From Crocinitomicaceae bacterium (GTDB lineage: Bacteria; Bacteroidota; Bacteroidia; Flavobacteriales_D; Crocinitomicaceae): DNA of 8,654 nt. The translations under genes and the position numbers were made by a program. The stretch lies in contig WTIB01000144.1 in the NCBI GenBank assembly GCA_011522905.1, positions 1 through 8,654 of the forward strand, read 5' to 3'. Shown in pieces: positions 1 through 5,945 of this stretch; positions within the stretch are counted from its first letter, which is position 1; every line of letters starts with the position of its first letter. Under the pieces are notes generated by a model. It searched no databases and was not told where the DNA came from. It saw only the letters and a program-made list of their open reading frames with translations.

Positions 1-2
1 GG

Positions 3-530
3 TCAAATATTGGTATGGGTTTAACAACTCCCACCTCTAAGCTTCACTTGTACGGTACAAGTAATAACGCAGCCGACATTACATCAGAAACCGATGCCTC
101 AAGAATTATAAAACATTGGTTTAAAAATACAGGGGCAAATTGGTCTATAGGGCAAATTGGCACGACTCAAGCACCTAATCACAGCTTTCAAATCACTGAA
201 GAAAGCGCAGGTGAGGTAAGAATGGCAATCACAACAGGCGGAGATGTGGGCATAGGTAATGCTGACCCACAATCTAGATTAGAAGTATCTGGAGGAGATA
301 TTGCCATAAGTTCTCCATTCAAATACAAGGTAAAAGATGCCATAGACGGCGATAATTTTCTGATGTACGAACCAACTGTGGATGGAGTCAGACTAAATGG
401 ATACGATGCTGTTTTTATTACCACGAATGATCCAGGAAATGCAACAAACGGTCAGGACTTAGTCGTGAGAAACGGACGCGTGGGTATCAATACCAATACC
501 CCATCTCAGGGGCTCTTGCACGTAAATGGT
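3..530 (+). repeat. Three ~78-codon-spaced repeats in the surface protein stalk
   Basis: Three related peptide segments recur in one frame, starting near positions 3, 240 and 474, so they are 79 and 78 codons apart. They read NIGMGLTTPTSKLHLYG, DVGIGNADPQSRLEVSG and RVGINTNTPSQGLLHVNGY. The shared pattern is (V/I)GI/MG or N, several residues, P, two to four residues, L-x-V/L-x-G. The similarity is at protein level and the DNA has drifted. Such units usually form beta-structured stalk segments in trimeric fibre proteins. The first copy is cut by the window edge, so more copies may lie upstream. Confidence 0.6.
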
Positions 531-1262
531 TACTACCCCGATCCTTTTGGTGATTTTTCATTCTATGCTTATGGTACCCAGGGAGGCCCCTGCTGTGGAG
601 GGAATGTCAATACGAGTATTTTTGCCACACATAGAATGGTGGCAGGAGAATTCAATGCCATTTCGGATGCACGAATTAAAGCCATCGATGGAGTATCAAA
701 TTCCAGTGAAGACCTAGAAATATTAAATCAAATTGAGGTCACAGACTATCATATGATTGATAAGACGCATGGTGAAAAACCAATTAAAAAAGTCATTGCT
801 CAGCAGGTGGAAGAGTTTTATCCTCAGGCAGTCTCAAAAACGACCAATAGAATTCCGGATATATATAAACTTGCTGATTGCAAAGAAGGGTGGATCAATC
901 TGAAAACGGATTTGAAATCAGGAGATCGTGTTCGGCTCATCTTCGACAACAAAGAAGAACTGGCTACTGTCATTTCGGTAAATGAAAATGCATTTCAGGT
1001 GGACCTTTCGGAAAGCGGAAGTGTATTCGTATATGGCCGTGAGGTAGATGATTTCAGAACCGTTGATTATGAAGCGATTTCGATGTTAAATGTTTCTGCT
1101 ACACAAGAGCTTTTAAAAAGAATCGAAGCCTTAGAGGAGAAAAACAATGTATTGAAAGCTCAGAATTCAGAACTTTTGAAACTCAAAAGTAAAATGGAAA
1201 CCCTTGAAAGAAGTGTTTCTTTACTATTAGAAGAAAAGAATACGGTTAAAGTTAAACACTAA
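3..1262 (+). CDS. Tail-fibre-like surface protein with C-terminal peptidase S74 chaperone domain (5' partial)
   Basis: The frame is open to the left edge, so the gene starts outside the window; the ATG at 15 lies inside a repeat and is not the likely start. The first ~180 residues hold three copies of a VGIG-x-P-x-LxV motif, typical of phage tail-fibre and Bacteroidota adhesin stalks. The S74 intramolecular chaperone begins at SDARIK (663-680). Its Ser and the Lys five residues later match the Ser-Lys pair that cuts the chaperone off the trimerised stalk in endosialidases. It continues through IAQQVEEFYP and DYEAISMLNVSATQEL. A beta-rich insertion (about 849-1050) sits between these blocks. 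The last ~50 residues form a Leu/Glu/Lys-rich coiled coil. There is no type IX sorting tail. By family, it should trimerise, cleave itself and act at the cell surface or in a phage-like particle; the ligand is unknown. It converges with the ABC permease gene, 30 bp away. Confidence 0.85.
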   Translation, partial: SNIGMGLTTPTSKLHLYGTSNNAADITSETDASRIIKHWFKNTGANWSIGQIGTTQAPNHSFQITEESAGEVRMAITTGGDVGIGNADPQSRLEVSGGDIAISSPFKYKVKDAIDGDNFLMYEPTVDGVRLNGYDAVFITTNDPGNATNGQDLVVRNGRVGINTNTPSQGLLHVNGYYPDPFGDFSFYAYGTQGGPCCGGNVNTSIFATHRMVAGEFNAISDARIKAIDGVSNSSEDLEILNQIEVTDYHMIDKTHGEKPIKKVIAQQVEEFYPQAVSKTTNRIPDIYKLADCKEGWINLKTDLKSGDRVRLIFDNKEELATVISVNENAFQVDLSESGSVFVYGREVDDFRTVDYEAISMLNVSATQELLKRIEALEEKNNVLKAQNSELLKLKSKMETLERSVSLLLEEKNTVKVKH

Positions 1263-1292
1263 AAAAGTCTATTTCGCTTTAATGAGTTAACC

Positions 1293-2033
1293 TTAAACAT
1301 CTCTTTTAGTAAGGATATAGTACGATAAAAACATAAATCCTAGGGCATAAAACAATCCCAAGGAGGCCGTTTGTCCTTCGGTCATTGCGTATTCAAAACC
1401 ATCTGGCAGAACAGGCATTGGAATAAGATTGGATAAAGTACTTAGTGGAAAAAACTGAGAATATTCCTTGGCAAATAAACCTGTCATACCTTCAAGAAAG
1501 GTTGACAACAAATAGAATACTATCGATAGAGCAGGATTTTTAAGCAAATTCGATAAGAAAAAGGCAAAGATGAAATACCCAAAAGTTGAGATCTGATAAT
1601 AGGCAATGTACCTGATTCCATTAAACATATCGGTAGAATCATTTACAAATCCAAAAATGAGAGAAATAATAAACGCGTACAAGGTAATCACTAGGGATAA
1701 CACCACAACTACATAAAACTTAGAAAGAATGAGCTCTTTTTTACTCAATCCATCGATAAGGTTTTGACGTTGGGTTTTGTATTTAATTTCATTACATGTG
1801 AACACAACGATAATGACACCAATAAGCAAATTAAAAAAACTAGAGATATACGTCACGTAATGATATACATCTGGGAATTGGTATATGTGGCGGTCAAACA
1901 ACATATTGTATCCGTCAGTCAAGGATAAGCAGTAAAAAATCAAAGGAAGTAGTACCGCGTACACAAGCAAAATCACCTTAAGTGTATTGAGCTTCTTTAA
2001 TTTCAACCATTCAATTTCTAGTAAACGTATCAT
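1293..2033 (-). CDS. ABC-2 type exporter permease subunit
   Basis: A 246-residue integral membrane protein with about six hydrophobic segments (roughly residues 17-38, 58-80, 103-125, 145-163, 168-185 and 221-242). The basic N-terminus and the cytoplasmic stretch around KTQRQNLIDGLSKKE (residues ~87-101) match the ABC-2 permease class, where this segment follows the second membrane helix and couples to the ATPase. Its ATG overlaps the stop of the upstream ATPase gene as ATGA, so translation is probably coupled and the two proteins form one transporter. Only one permease gene is present, so a homodimeric channel of the BcrAB kind is more likely than a LanFEG-type transporter with two different permeases. 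The substrate cannot be told from the sequence. The gene ends 30 bp from the convergent surface-protein gene. Confidence 0.85.
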   Translation of the reverse strand: MIRLLEIEWLKLKKLNTLKVILLVYAVLLPLIFYCLSLTDGYNMLFDRHIYQFPDVYHYVTYISSFFNLLIGVIIVVFTCNEIKYKTQRQNLIDGLSKKELILSKFYVVVVLSLVITLYAFIISLIFGFVNDSTDMFNGIRYIAYYQISTFGYFIFAFFLSNLLKNPALSIVFYLLSTFLEGMTGLFAKEYSQFFPLSTLSNLIPMPVLPDGFEYAMTEGQTASLGLFYALGFMFLSYYILTKRDV

Positions 2034-2944
2034 CCTTCTTTAATTATATCTAAAAATTGATTTTCAAGTGATTCATTATAGACGATAAGTTCGTTTAAGA
2101 CAATTCCCTTATCGAAAAAATACTGATTGATCTGTTCTGCTGATGTCTTTTTTTGCACACGTATTATCAACCCACTATTCTCTTCAGTCTTTTTATATAC
2201 ACTCATTTCGGGATTTTCACTAACGATCTTTTCAAGATGCAGTAAATCTTTTGCCCCAATTTGAATTAATGTATGTTCCTCATTTCCGATAATTTCATTT
2301 ATCGTGCCCGTACGAAGCAATTTACCATTTTTCAAAATAGCACAGTGTGTACATATCTTTTCTATTTCATCTAATATATGTGAGGCAATAATGATTGTTT
2401 TACCATTTCTTCCAATCTCAATAATTAAATCACGGATTTCTGCAATTCCCTGAGGGTCTAGGCCGTTGGTCGGTTCGTCCAAAACAAGGACCTCTGGGCT
2501 TCCAATTAAAGCACTAGCAATTGCCAACCTTTGTTTCATTCCCAATGAAAATGTTTTGAATTTAGAGTTTCTTCGTTCATACAAATCCACCTGTTTCAGA
2601 ACATTTTCAATTTCAGAGGAAGCATCGGTAATTTCTTTAATTTTTGCTGTTATTCCCAGGTTTTGCTCAGCTGTCAGGTAAGGATAAAAATTGGGCGTCT
2701 CAAGCAATGAGCCTATGCGTTTTCGATTTTCATCTTTTGTGCCATTGTCAAACCAAGAATAGGTCCCCTGATTAGGGTTGATGACGCCTAAAAGCATTCC
2801 TAGAGTGGTCGTCTTACCACTTCCGTTAGGTCCAAGAATGCCATAAATCATTTGTTCCTGAACACTTAAGCTAAGTTCCGAAACCGCTTTAATGTTATTG
2901 TAGTTTTTTGATAAATTTTGGACTTCTAGGACAGTTTTAGCCAA
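2030..2944 (-). CDS. ABC transporter ATP-binding protein, BcrA/LanF-like with E-loop
   Basis: A 304-residue nucleotide-binding subunit that powers the permease encoded immediately downstream. Visible motifs in order are Walker A GPNGSGKT (38-45), a signature loop in the variant form FSLGMKQR (132-139), Walker B with catalytic Glu VLVLDEP (152-158), the D-loop GLDP (161-164) and the switch His in IIIASH (His189). Where most ABC proteins have the Q-loop Gln, this one has Glu82 (GSLLETPNFYP), a feature described for lantibiotic immunity ATPases. About 85 residues beyond the ATPase core form an accessory C-terminal domain. The start is TTG at 2944: an in-frame TAG lies a short way upstream, and the first Met codon inside the frame is residue 32, too close to Walker A. 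It follows the DUF4293 gene after 46 bp. The specific substrate, perhaps an antimicrobial peptide or lipid, is inference only. Confidence 0.9.
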   Translation of the reverse strand: MAKTVLEVQNLSKNYNNIKAVSELSLSVQEQMIYGILGPNGSGKTTTLGMLLGVINPNQGTYSWFDNGTKDENRKRIGSLLETPNFYPYLTAEQNLGITAKIKEITDASSEIENVLKQVDLYERRNSKFKTFSLGMKQRLAIASALIGSPEVLVLDEPTNGLDPQGIAEIRDLIIEIGRNGKTIIIASHILDEIEKICTHCAILKNGKLLRTGTINEIIGNEEHTLIQIGAKDLLHLEKIVSENPEMSVYKKTEENSGLIIRVQKKTSAEQINQYFFDKGIVLNELIVYNESLENQFLDIIKEG

Positions 2945-2990
2945 TGCTCTGTTTTTAGTAATGGGCTAATATACAGAATTATACGACTAA

Positions 2991-3461
2991 TTATCTTAAA
3001 CGATCAAGAGAATCAAGTAAGTTCTTGTCTTTTTTGACACCAATTAAGGCAAGGAATGAAAATGGCAGGCCAGCTATGAAAAGGAAATAACCCAAACCCA
3101 ATTCTTGTGTCGCACCATCCTCAAAATACATTCCTTTGCTTAGAGCTGAGTAGATTAAAAAGGCAATAACCATCAATAGATAAATGAAAAATAGACTCCT
3201 CGCCCATTTTAGTTGTTTTCTAATTTTTTTATAGCTCATTAAGGTCATAAAAGTGAAGAGGCATAAGCCAATCACTGTCAAATAAATTGGAACGCTTTTG
3301 TACATAGATAGGTCCGTTTGGTTTCCTTTTTCTATACCAAATACAGAAAATGAATAAAACTCATTTCCTTTCACATACCTAAAGAATTCCAAACCTGTAC
3401 AACAAGCACCTAGGCAGATGATCACTAATGAAAAATAAATGGTTTGTATTCTTTGAAGCAT
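2991..3461 (-). CDS. DUF4293 family membrane protein
   Basis: A 156-residue protein of the Bacteroidota-specific family DUF4293, recognised from the N-terminus MLQRIQTIY and the charged C-terminal tail KKDKNLLDSLDRLR, which matches the family ending (K-D-x-x-L-x-x-S-x-D-R-L-R). Four hydrophobic segments lie at about residues 7-27, 57-77, 88-108 and 123-143. An extracytoplasmic-looking loop sits between the first two, and the basic stretch KKIRKQLKWAR between the second and third is probably cytoplasmic. The molecular function of the family is not known to me. It starts 10 bp after the aroC stop, so it is probably co-transcribed with DUF2480 and aroC. The link to aroC looks positional, because nothing in the protein suggests a role in aromatic biosynthesis. 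Identification is firm at family level only. Confidence 0.85.
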   Translation of the reverse strand: MLQRIQTIYFSLVIICLGACCTGLEFFRYVKGNEFYSFSVFGIEKGNQTDLSMYKSVPIYLTVIGLCLFTFMTLMSYKKIRKQLKWARSLFFIYLLMVIAFLIYSALSKGMYFEDGATQELGLGYFLFIAGLPFSFLALIGVKKDKNLLDSLDRLR

Positions 3462-3471
3462 ATCTAATGGG

Positions 3472-3969
3472 TTATAAGTGAATCGTTTTATTTCTTAAAT
3501 AATAATCTAGTATGGTTATGGCCGCCATGGATTCAACAATGGGTACAGCTCTCGGAACAACACAAGCATCGTGTCTTCCCTTGCCCTCAATCACAACTTT
3601 GTTGCCTTCCTTGTCTATCGAATCTTGATTTTTCATTATGGTGGCAACAGGCTTAAACCCTACCCGAAAAACAATCGGCATTCCATTGGAAATACCACCT
3701 TGTATTCCACCGGAATAATTCGTCTTGGTTTTTCCGTTATCGTCAAAAATATCGTTGTGTTCAGAGCCTTTCATTGATGCAGCAGAGAAACCTGAACCGA
3801 TCTCAAATCCTTTAACTGCGTTGATAGAAAGCATTGCCTTACCAAGGGCAGCATGAAGCTTATCAAAAACGGGTTCTCCAAGGCCCGACTCAACATTTTC
3901 TACAATGCATTGTACAATTCCGCCTAGCGTATCACCCTCTTCTTTAATTTTCAAAACGGCATCTTCCAT
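3472..3969 (-). CDS. aroC: Chorismate synthase, C-terminal half (165 residues)
   Basis: This is the open frame after the internal TAA. Its first ATG lies one codon past the stop (TAA GAA ATG), close enough for terminating ribosomes to re-initiate without a new ribosome binding site. The Met is at a position often occupied by Met in intact enzymes, so its presence is not proof of adaptation. The fragment keeps EGDTLGG, the GLGEPVFDKLHA block, KGFEIGSGF, the NYSGGIQGGISNGMPI block and GRHDACVVPRAVPIVE, all characteristic of the enzyme's second half. The position after RHD is Ala, where Pro or Val is more usual. There are no further stops or frameshifts over 165 codons. It ends 10 bp before the DUF4293 gene. 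Whether this polypeptide is made is unknown. Confidence 0.6.
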   Translation of the reverse strand: MEDAVLKIKEEGDTLGGIVQCIVENVESGLGEPVFDKLHAALGKAMLSINAVKGFEIGSGFSAASMKGSEHNDIFDDNGKTKTNYSGGIQGGISNGMPIVFRVGFKPVATIMKNQDSIDKEGNKVVIEGKGRHDACVVPRAVPIVESMAAITILDYYLRNKTIHL

Positions 3970-3972
3970 TTC

Positions 3973-4539
3973 TTACGAGCATTTCTTATCGGGACAACGA
4001 ACGGAAGAGTCTTCTATGAGCGCTGAATCAAAAAATGACTCTGATTCAAATTTCACATTACCAATTTGGATAACATAGGTGGAAAAACGAACATTCATTT
4101 GGGATAAGGCTTGTTTTGCCAATGCGCCTGCCACTACTCTACAAACTGTTTCTCTTGCACTAGATCTTCCACCTCCTCGATAATCACGAAGGCCGTATTT
4201 TTTTTCATAGGTGAAATCGGCATGAGAAGGTCTGTAAGTATCCTTGAGATGCGAATAATCTTTTGATTTTTGGTCATTATTGTAAATCGTAAAACCAATT
4301 GGAGTCCCGGTAGATTTCCCCTCAAAAATACCTGAAAGAAATTCGACCTCATCCTTTTCATTTCGCGCTGAAACCACCTCACTTTGTCCTGGCCTCCTTT
4401 TATCGAGTTCTTGTTGAACAAGCTGAACATCTAAAGATATACCTGCAGGAAAACCTTCTATCACTCCTCCCATCGCTTTGCCGTGAGACTCACCAAATGT
4501 GCTTAGTTTAAAAATGGTTCCAAATGTAGATCCTGACAT
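3973..4539 (-). CDS. aroC: Chorismate synthase, N-terminal half (188 residues)
   Basis: This is the part of aroC before the internal TAA. It begins at an ATG 9 bp after the DUF2480 stop, with the expected N-terminus STFGTIFKLSTFGESHG. It carries the first two family signatures (GESHGKAMGG at residues 16-25 and GRSSARETVCRVVAGA at about 124-139), His19 and His106, which act as acids or bases in the reaction, and the basic RRPGQS segment that contacts substrate and cofactor. It ends with RCPDKKCS. It lacks the C-terminal half with the GRHD segment, so alone it should not be a complete enzyme; it would need the downstream fragment in trans or readthrough of the stop. TAA followed by G is normally an efficient stop context, so heavy readthrough would be unexpected. 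Confidence 0.7.
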   Translation of the reverse strand: MSGSTFGTIFKLSTFGESHGKAMGGVIEGFPAGISLDVQLVQQELDKRRPGQSEVVSARNEKDEVEFLSGIFEGKSTGTPIGFTIYNNDQKSKDYSHLKDTYRPSHADFTYEKKYGLRDYRGGGRSSARETVCRVVAGALAKQALSQMNVRFSTYVIQIGNVKFESESFFDSALIEDSSVRCPDKKCS

Positions 4540-4548
4540 CCTGTAAAA

Positions 4549-5055
4549 TTAGAGCTTTTTCTTCTTAAAAATAGGCACGGTTGAGCATGGTTCTCCGTAC
4601 ATTATTGACTTAACCACAGGTTGAAGCACCCTAACCAATTCCGACATGGCAAATTCTGGTGAAGCAATATCAGAGCATCCTTTAATGATTACCCTTTGGT
4701 CAGTCATTGTGGACAAATCCATAGCAACAATATTATCTTGAATCATCTTTTTTTCTAAATCAATTCTTGTTCCGGCCAATACCTGCTCCGTGTAGGGCAT
4801 AAGCTTCGAAATTACCAGCATATAAGCCCAGGTAGGAATAATCGCCTCAGCGGAACAATATATAAAAACAGCTTTCCCCTCGTATTGTTGCCAATTGTTT
4901 TCCTTTAACCAAAGACGAAAATCTTTTTCTTTTAAAATAAGTCCTTGATAAAGCCTTTCTGATAAATCAATACCAACAAGCTCATTTTTTGGCTTAAAAT
5001 CAGCTAAGTCCAATTGAATGATTCCGCTTTCCTTTACCTTATTTTTAATTTCCAT
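4549..5055 (-). CDS. DUF2480 family protein
   Basis: A 168-residue soluble protein of the Bacteroidota family DUF2480. Diagnostic blocks are YQGLILKEKDFR (36-47), CSAEAIIPTWAYML (67-80), IIKGCSD (123-129) and the C-terminal KSIMYGEPCSTVP (149-161). No signal peptide or membrane segment is seen. The three Cys residues (67, 127, 157) each sit in one of the family blocks, so a redox or metal role is conceivable, but this is inference. From memory, in some flavobacteria relatives lie near SUF iron-sulfur genes; here the neighbour is aroC instead. The ATG at 5055 is chosen over an in-frame TTG three codons upstream, because the family N-terminus begins close to MEIKNKV. It is the first gene of the minus-strand run, facing the rhomboid gene across 105 bp. 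The biochemical function is unknown. Confidence 0.85.
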   Translation of the reverse strand: MEIKNKVKESGIIQLDLADFKPKNELVGIDLSERLYQGLILKEKDFRLWLKENNWQQYEGKAVFIYCSAEAIIPTWAYMLVISKLMPYTEQVLAGTRIDLEKKMIQDNIVAMDLSTMTDQRVIIKGCSDIASPEFAMSELVRVLQPVVKSIMYGEPCSTVPIFKKKKL

Positions 5056-5061
5056 GGAGTA

Positions 5062-5069
5062 CAAAATTA
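5062..5069 (-). promoter_or_regulatory. Possible Bacteroidota -7 promoter box before the DUF2480 gene
   Basis: On the minus strand the sequence TAATTTTG fits the Bacteroidota -7 consensus TAnnTTTG exactly. It ends 6 bases before the ATG at 5055, so transcription would start almost at the start codon and give a near-leaderless mRNA. No convincing -33 TTG element is seen at the usual distance, and an eight-base match with two free positions is easily found by chance in AT-rich DNA. Low confidence. Confidence 0.25.
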
Positions 5070-5108
5070 CAATATCCCCATTAAATTAGAAGCCTGAAAC
5101 CCTAAAAT

Positions 5109-5153
5109 TGACAATCTGTCATGAATATCATAACGGCATAATCATTGACAGAT
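5109..5153. repeat. Nested inverted repeat of TGACA half-sites in divergent intergenic region
   Basis: Between the divergent DUF2480 and rhomboid genes there are three half-sites: TGACA (5109-5113), TGTCA (5117-5121) and TGACA (5146-5150). The first two form a palindrome with a 3-base centre (TGACA ATC TGTCA). The second and third extend to a perfect 8-bp inverted repeat, ATCTGTCA (5114-5121) and TGACAGAT (5146-5153), with 24 bases between the arms. The right arm ends 7 bases before the rhomboid ATG. This could be an operator for a dimeric regulator or an mRNA hairpin that hides the rhomboid start. The TTGACA at 5108-5113 resembles a -35 box but is not followed by a convincing -10. Confidence 0.4.
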
Positions 5154-5160
5154 AAAACGT

Positions 5161-5922
5161 ATGAATCCAAATCAGCAATTCGACAGAAACTTTGGGAATG
5201 CCCTTCCCCCAGCTTTGCTCATATTGATTTTAATTTGGATTTTTTACTGGGCAGATTCGTTGTTTTTGTATCAGTTTTATAAGCTAGGTGTTCTTCCGAA
5301 AAGTATGGAGGGTCTGCAAGGCATATTCCTGATGCCTTTAGTCCATTCAACCGAAAACTTCAATCACATCATTAATAATTCCATCCCAATATTTTTATTG
5401 ACGATGTTTTTATTCTATTTCTACAAAGAAATTGCGCTGAGAATTTTCGTTTTTAGCTGGATTTTTACTGGTTTGGGCGTTTGGCTTTTCGCTGTGAATA
5501 AAGGCGCTTATCACATTGGCATGAGTGGCGTAATTTACAGTCTTGTAGCCTTTTTATTTGTATCGGGAACCATAAGAAAATACCGTCCACTCCAAGCCTT
5601 ATCCCTTTTTATTGCATTTGTTTACGGAAGTATGATTTGGGGAATACTTCCCGTCTCCCCACGTATTTCTTGGGAAGGTCACTTTATGGGATTAATTGTT
5701 GGCGTTATTTTAGCCATCATCTATCGGAAAAAAGGCCCTCAGCGACCAAAATACCTCTATGAAATCGAAAAAGAATTGGGTATTGAACCTCCTGACCTTG
5801 AGGGGATGTATTGGGAAAAGGTAAGACAAGAAGAAGAAAAAAGAGCCGCACAAGAACAAGAGCTAAAAATCGTTTATCACCTCAAAAAAGAGGATAATAA
5901 AGATTCCAGTGAAGAAAAATAA
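5161..5922 (+). CDS. Rhomboid family intramembrane serine protease
   Basis: A 253-residue polytopic membrane protein with the rhomboid catalytic pattern. His69 and Asn73 (HIINN) are in the second hydrophobic region, as in the HxxxN motif that lines the oxyanion site. The nucleophile Ser122 is in GMSG (120-123), and the partner His174 is in EGHFMG followed by a small-residue helix GLIVGVILA. About six membrane segments are visible between residues 17 and 188. These proteases cut single-pass membrane proteins inside or near the bilayer; the substrate here is unknown. After the core, a ~60-residue cytoplasmic tail is highly charged (QEEEKRAAQEQE and KKEDNKDSSEEK) and probably disordered or helical. 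The ATG start follows an inverted repeat and no strong Shine-Dalgarno is seen, which is usual in Bacteroidota. It is transcribed alone on the plus strand and converges with the VanZ-like gene, 23 bp away. Confidence 0.88.
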   Translation: MNPNQQFDRNFGNALPPALLILILIWIFYWADSLFLYQFYKLGVLPKSMEGLQGIFLMPLVHSTENFNHIINNSIPIFLLTMFLFYFYKEIALRIFVFSWIFTGLGVWLFAVNKGAYHIGMSGVIYSLVAFLFVSGTIRKYRPLQALSLFIAFVYGSMIWGILPVSPRISWEGHFMGLIVGVILAIIYRKKGPQRPKYLYEIEKELGIEPPDLEGMYWEKVRQEEEKRAAQEQELKIVYHLKKEDNKDSSEEK

Positions 5923-5945
5923 AGATATCTCTTTAGCTCTATAAT

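Larger units (their letters stand above)
3472..4539 (-). pseudogene. aroC: Chorismate synthase locus interrupted by one in-frame TAA
   Basis: The locus encodes chorismate synthase, the last step of the shikimate pathway (EPSP to chorismate, reduced FMN as cofactor). Read without a break it spans 355 codons, the normal family length. One TAA at 3973-3975 (codon 189) interrupts it just after the conserved RCPD block. Downstream codons stay in the same frame (TCG TAA GAA ATG), and the spacing between RCPD and the conserved EGDTLGG block equals that of intact enzymes as I remember them, so no indel is needed. A single GAA, CAA or AAA to TAA change would explain it. Active-site landmarks are kept on both sides: GESHG with His19, RRPGQS with Arg48, RPSHAD with His106, GGRSSARET, and GRHD near codon 324. 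It could be a fresh pseudogene, a base-call error, or a gene expressed as two pieces. It lies in a tight operon-like run, 9 bp after the DUF2480 gene. Confidence 0.85.
5056..5160. promoter_or_regulatory. Divergent intergenic region, DUF2480/aroC run and rhomboid gene
   Basis: This 105-bp segment must hold the promoters for the rhomboid gene and most likely for the whole DUF2480-aroC-DUF4293 run, since it is the only divergent gap in the window. It is AT-rich. Visible elements are the possible -7 box on the minus strand next to the DUF2480 start and the TGACA inverted repeats next to the rhomboid start. No complete -33/-7 pair could be assigned with confidence on either strand. Confidence 0.5.

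Noticed and set aside
1243..1292. Possible terminator between the convergent surface-protein and permease genes, with GGTTAA near 1244 and TTAACC near 1287
   Set aside because: The stem is only about 6 bp and AT-rich, the loop is nearly 40 bases, and no clean stem followed by a T-run is present on either strand.
1293..2944. Classing the ABC pair as a lantibiotic immunity system
   Set aside because: Only the E-loop supports it. There is no second permease, no immunity lipoprotein and no bacteriocin gene nearby, so the substrate is left open.
3973..3975. Internal aroC stop as evidence of a recoded or alternative genetic code
   Set aside because: TAA is used as the normal terminator of other genes in the window (for example the surface protein, the permease and DUF2480), and TAA is not a selenocysteine or pyrrolysine codon.
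4134..4430. 98-codon minus-strand open frame inside aroC
   Set aside because: It is a shadow in another frame of the clearly recognisable chorismate synthase and has no recognisable domain.
5923..5945. AGATATCT palindrome between the convergent rhomboid and VanZ-like genes as a terminator
   Set aside because: An 8-bp palindrome with no loop and no T-run cannot form a normal intrinsic terminator; it is common by chance.
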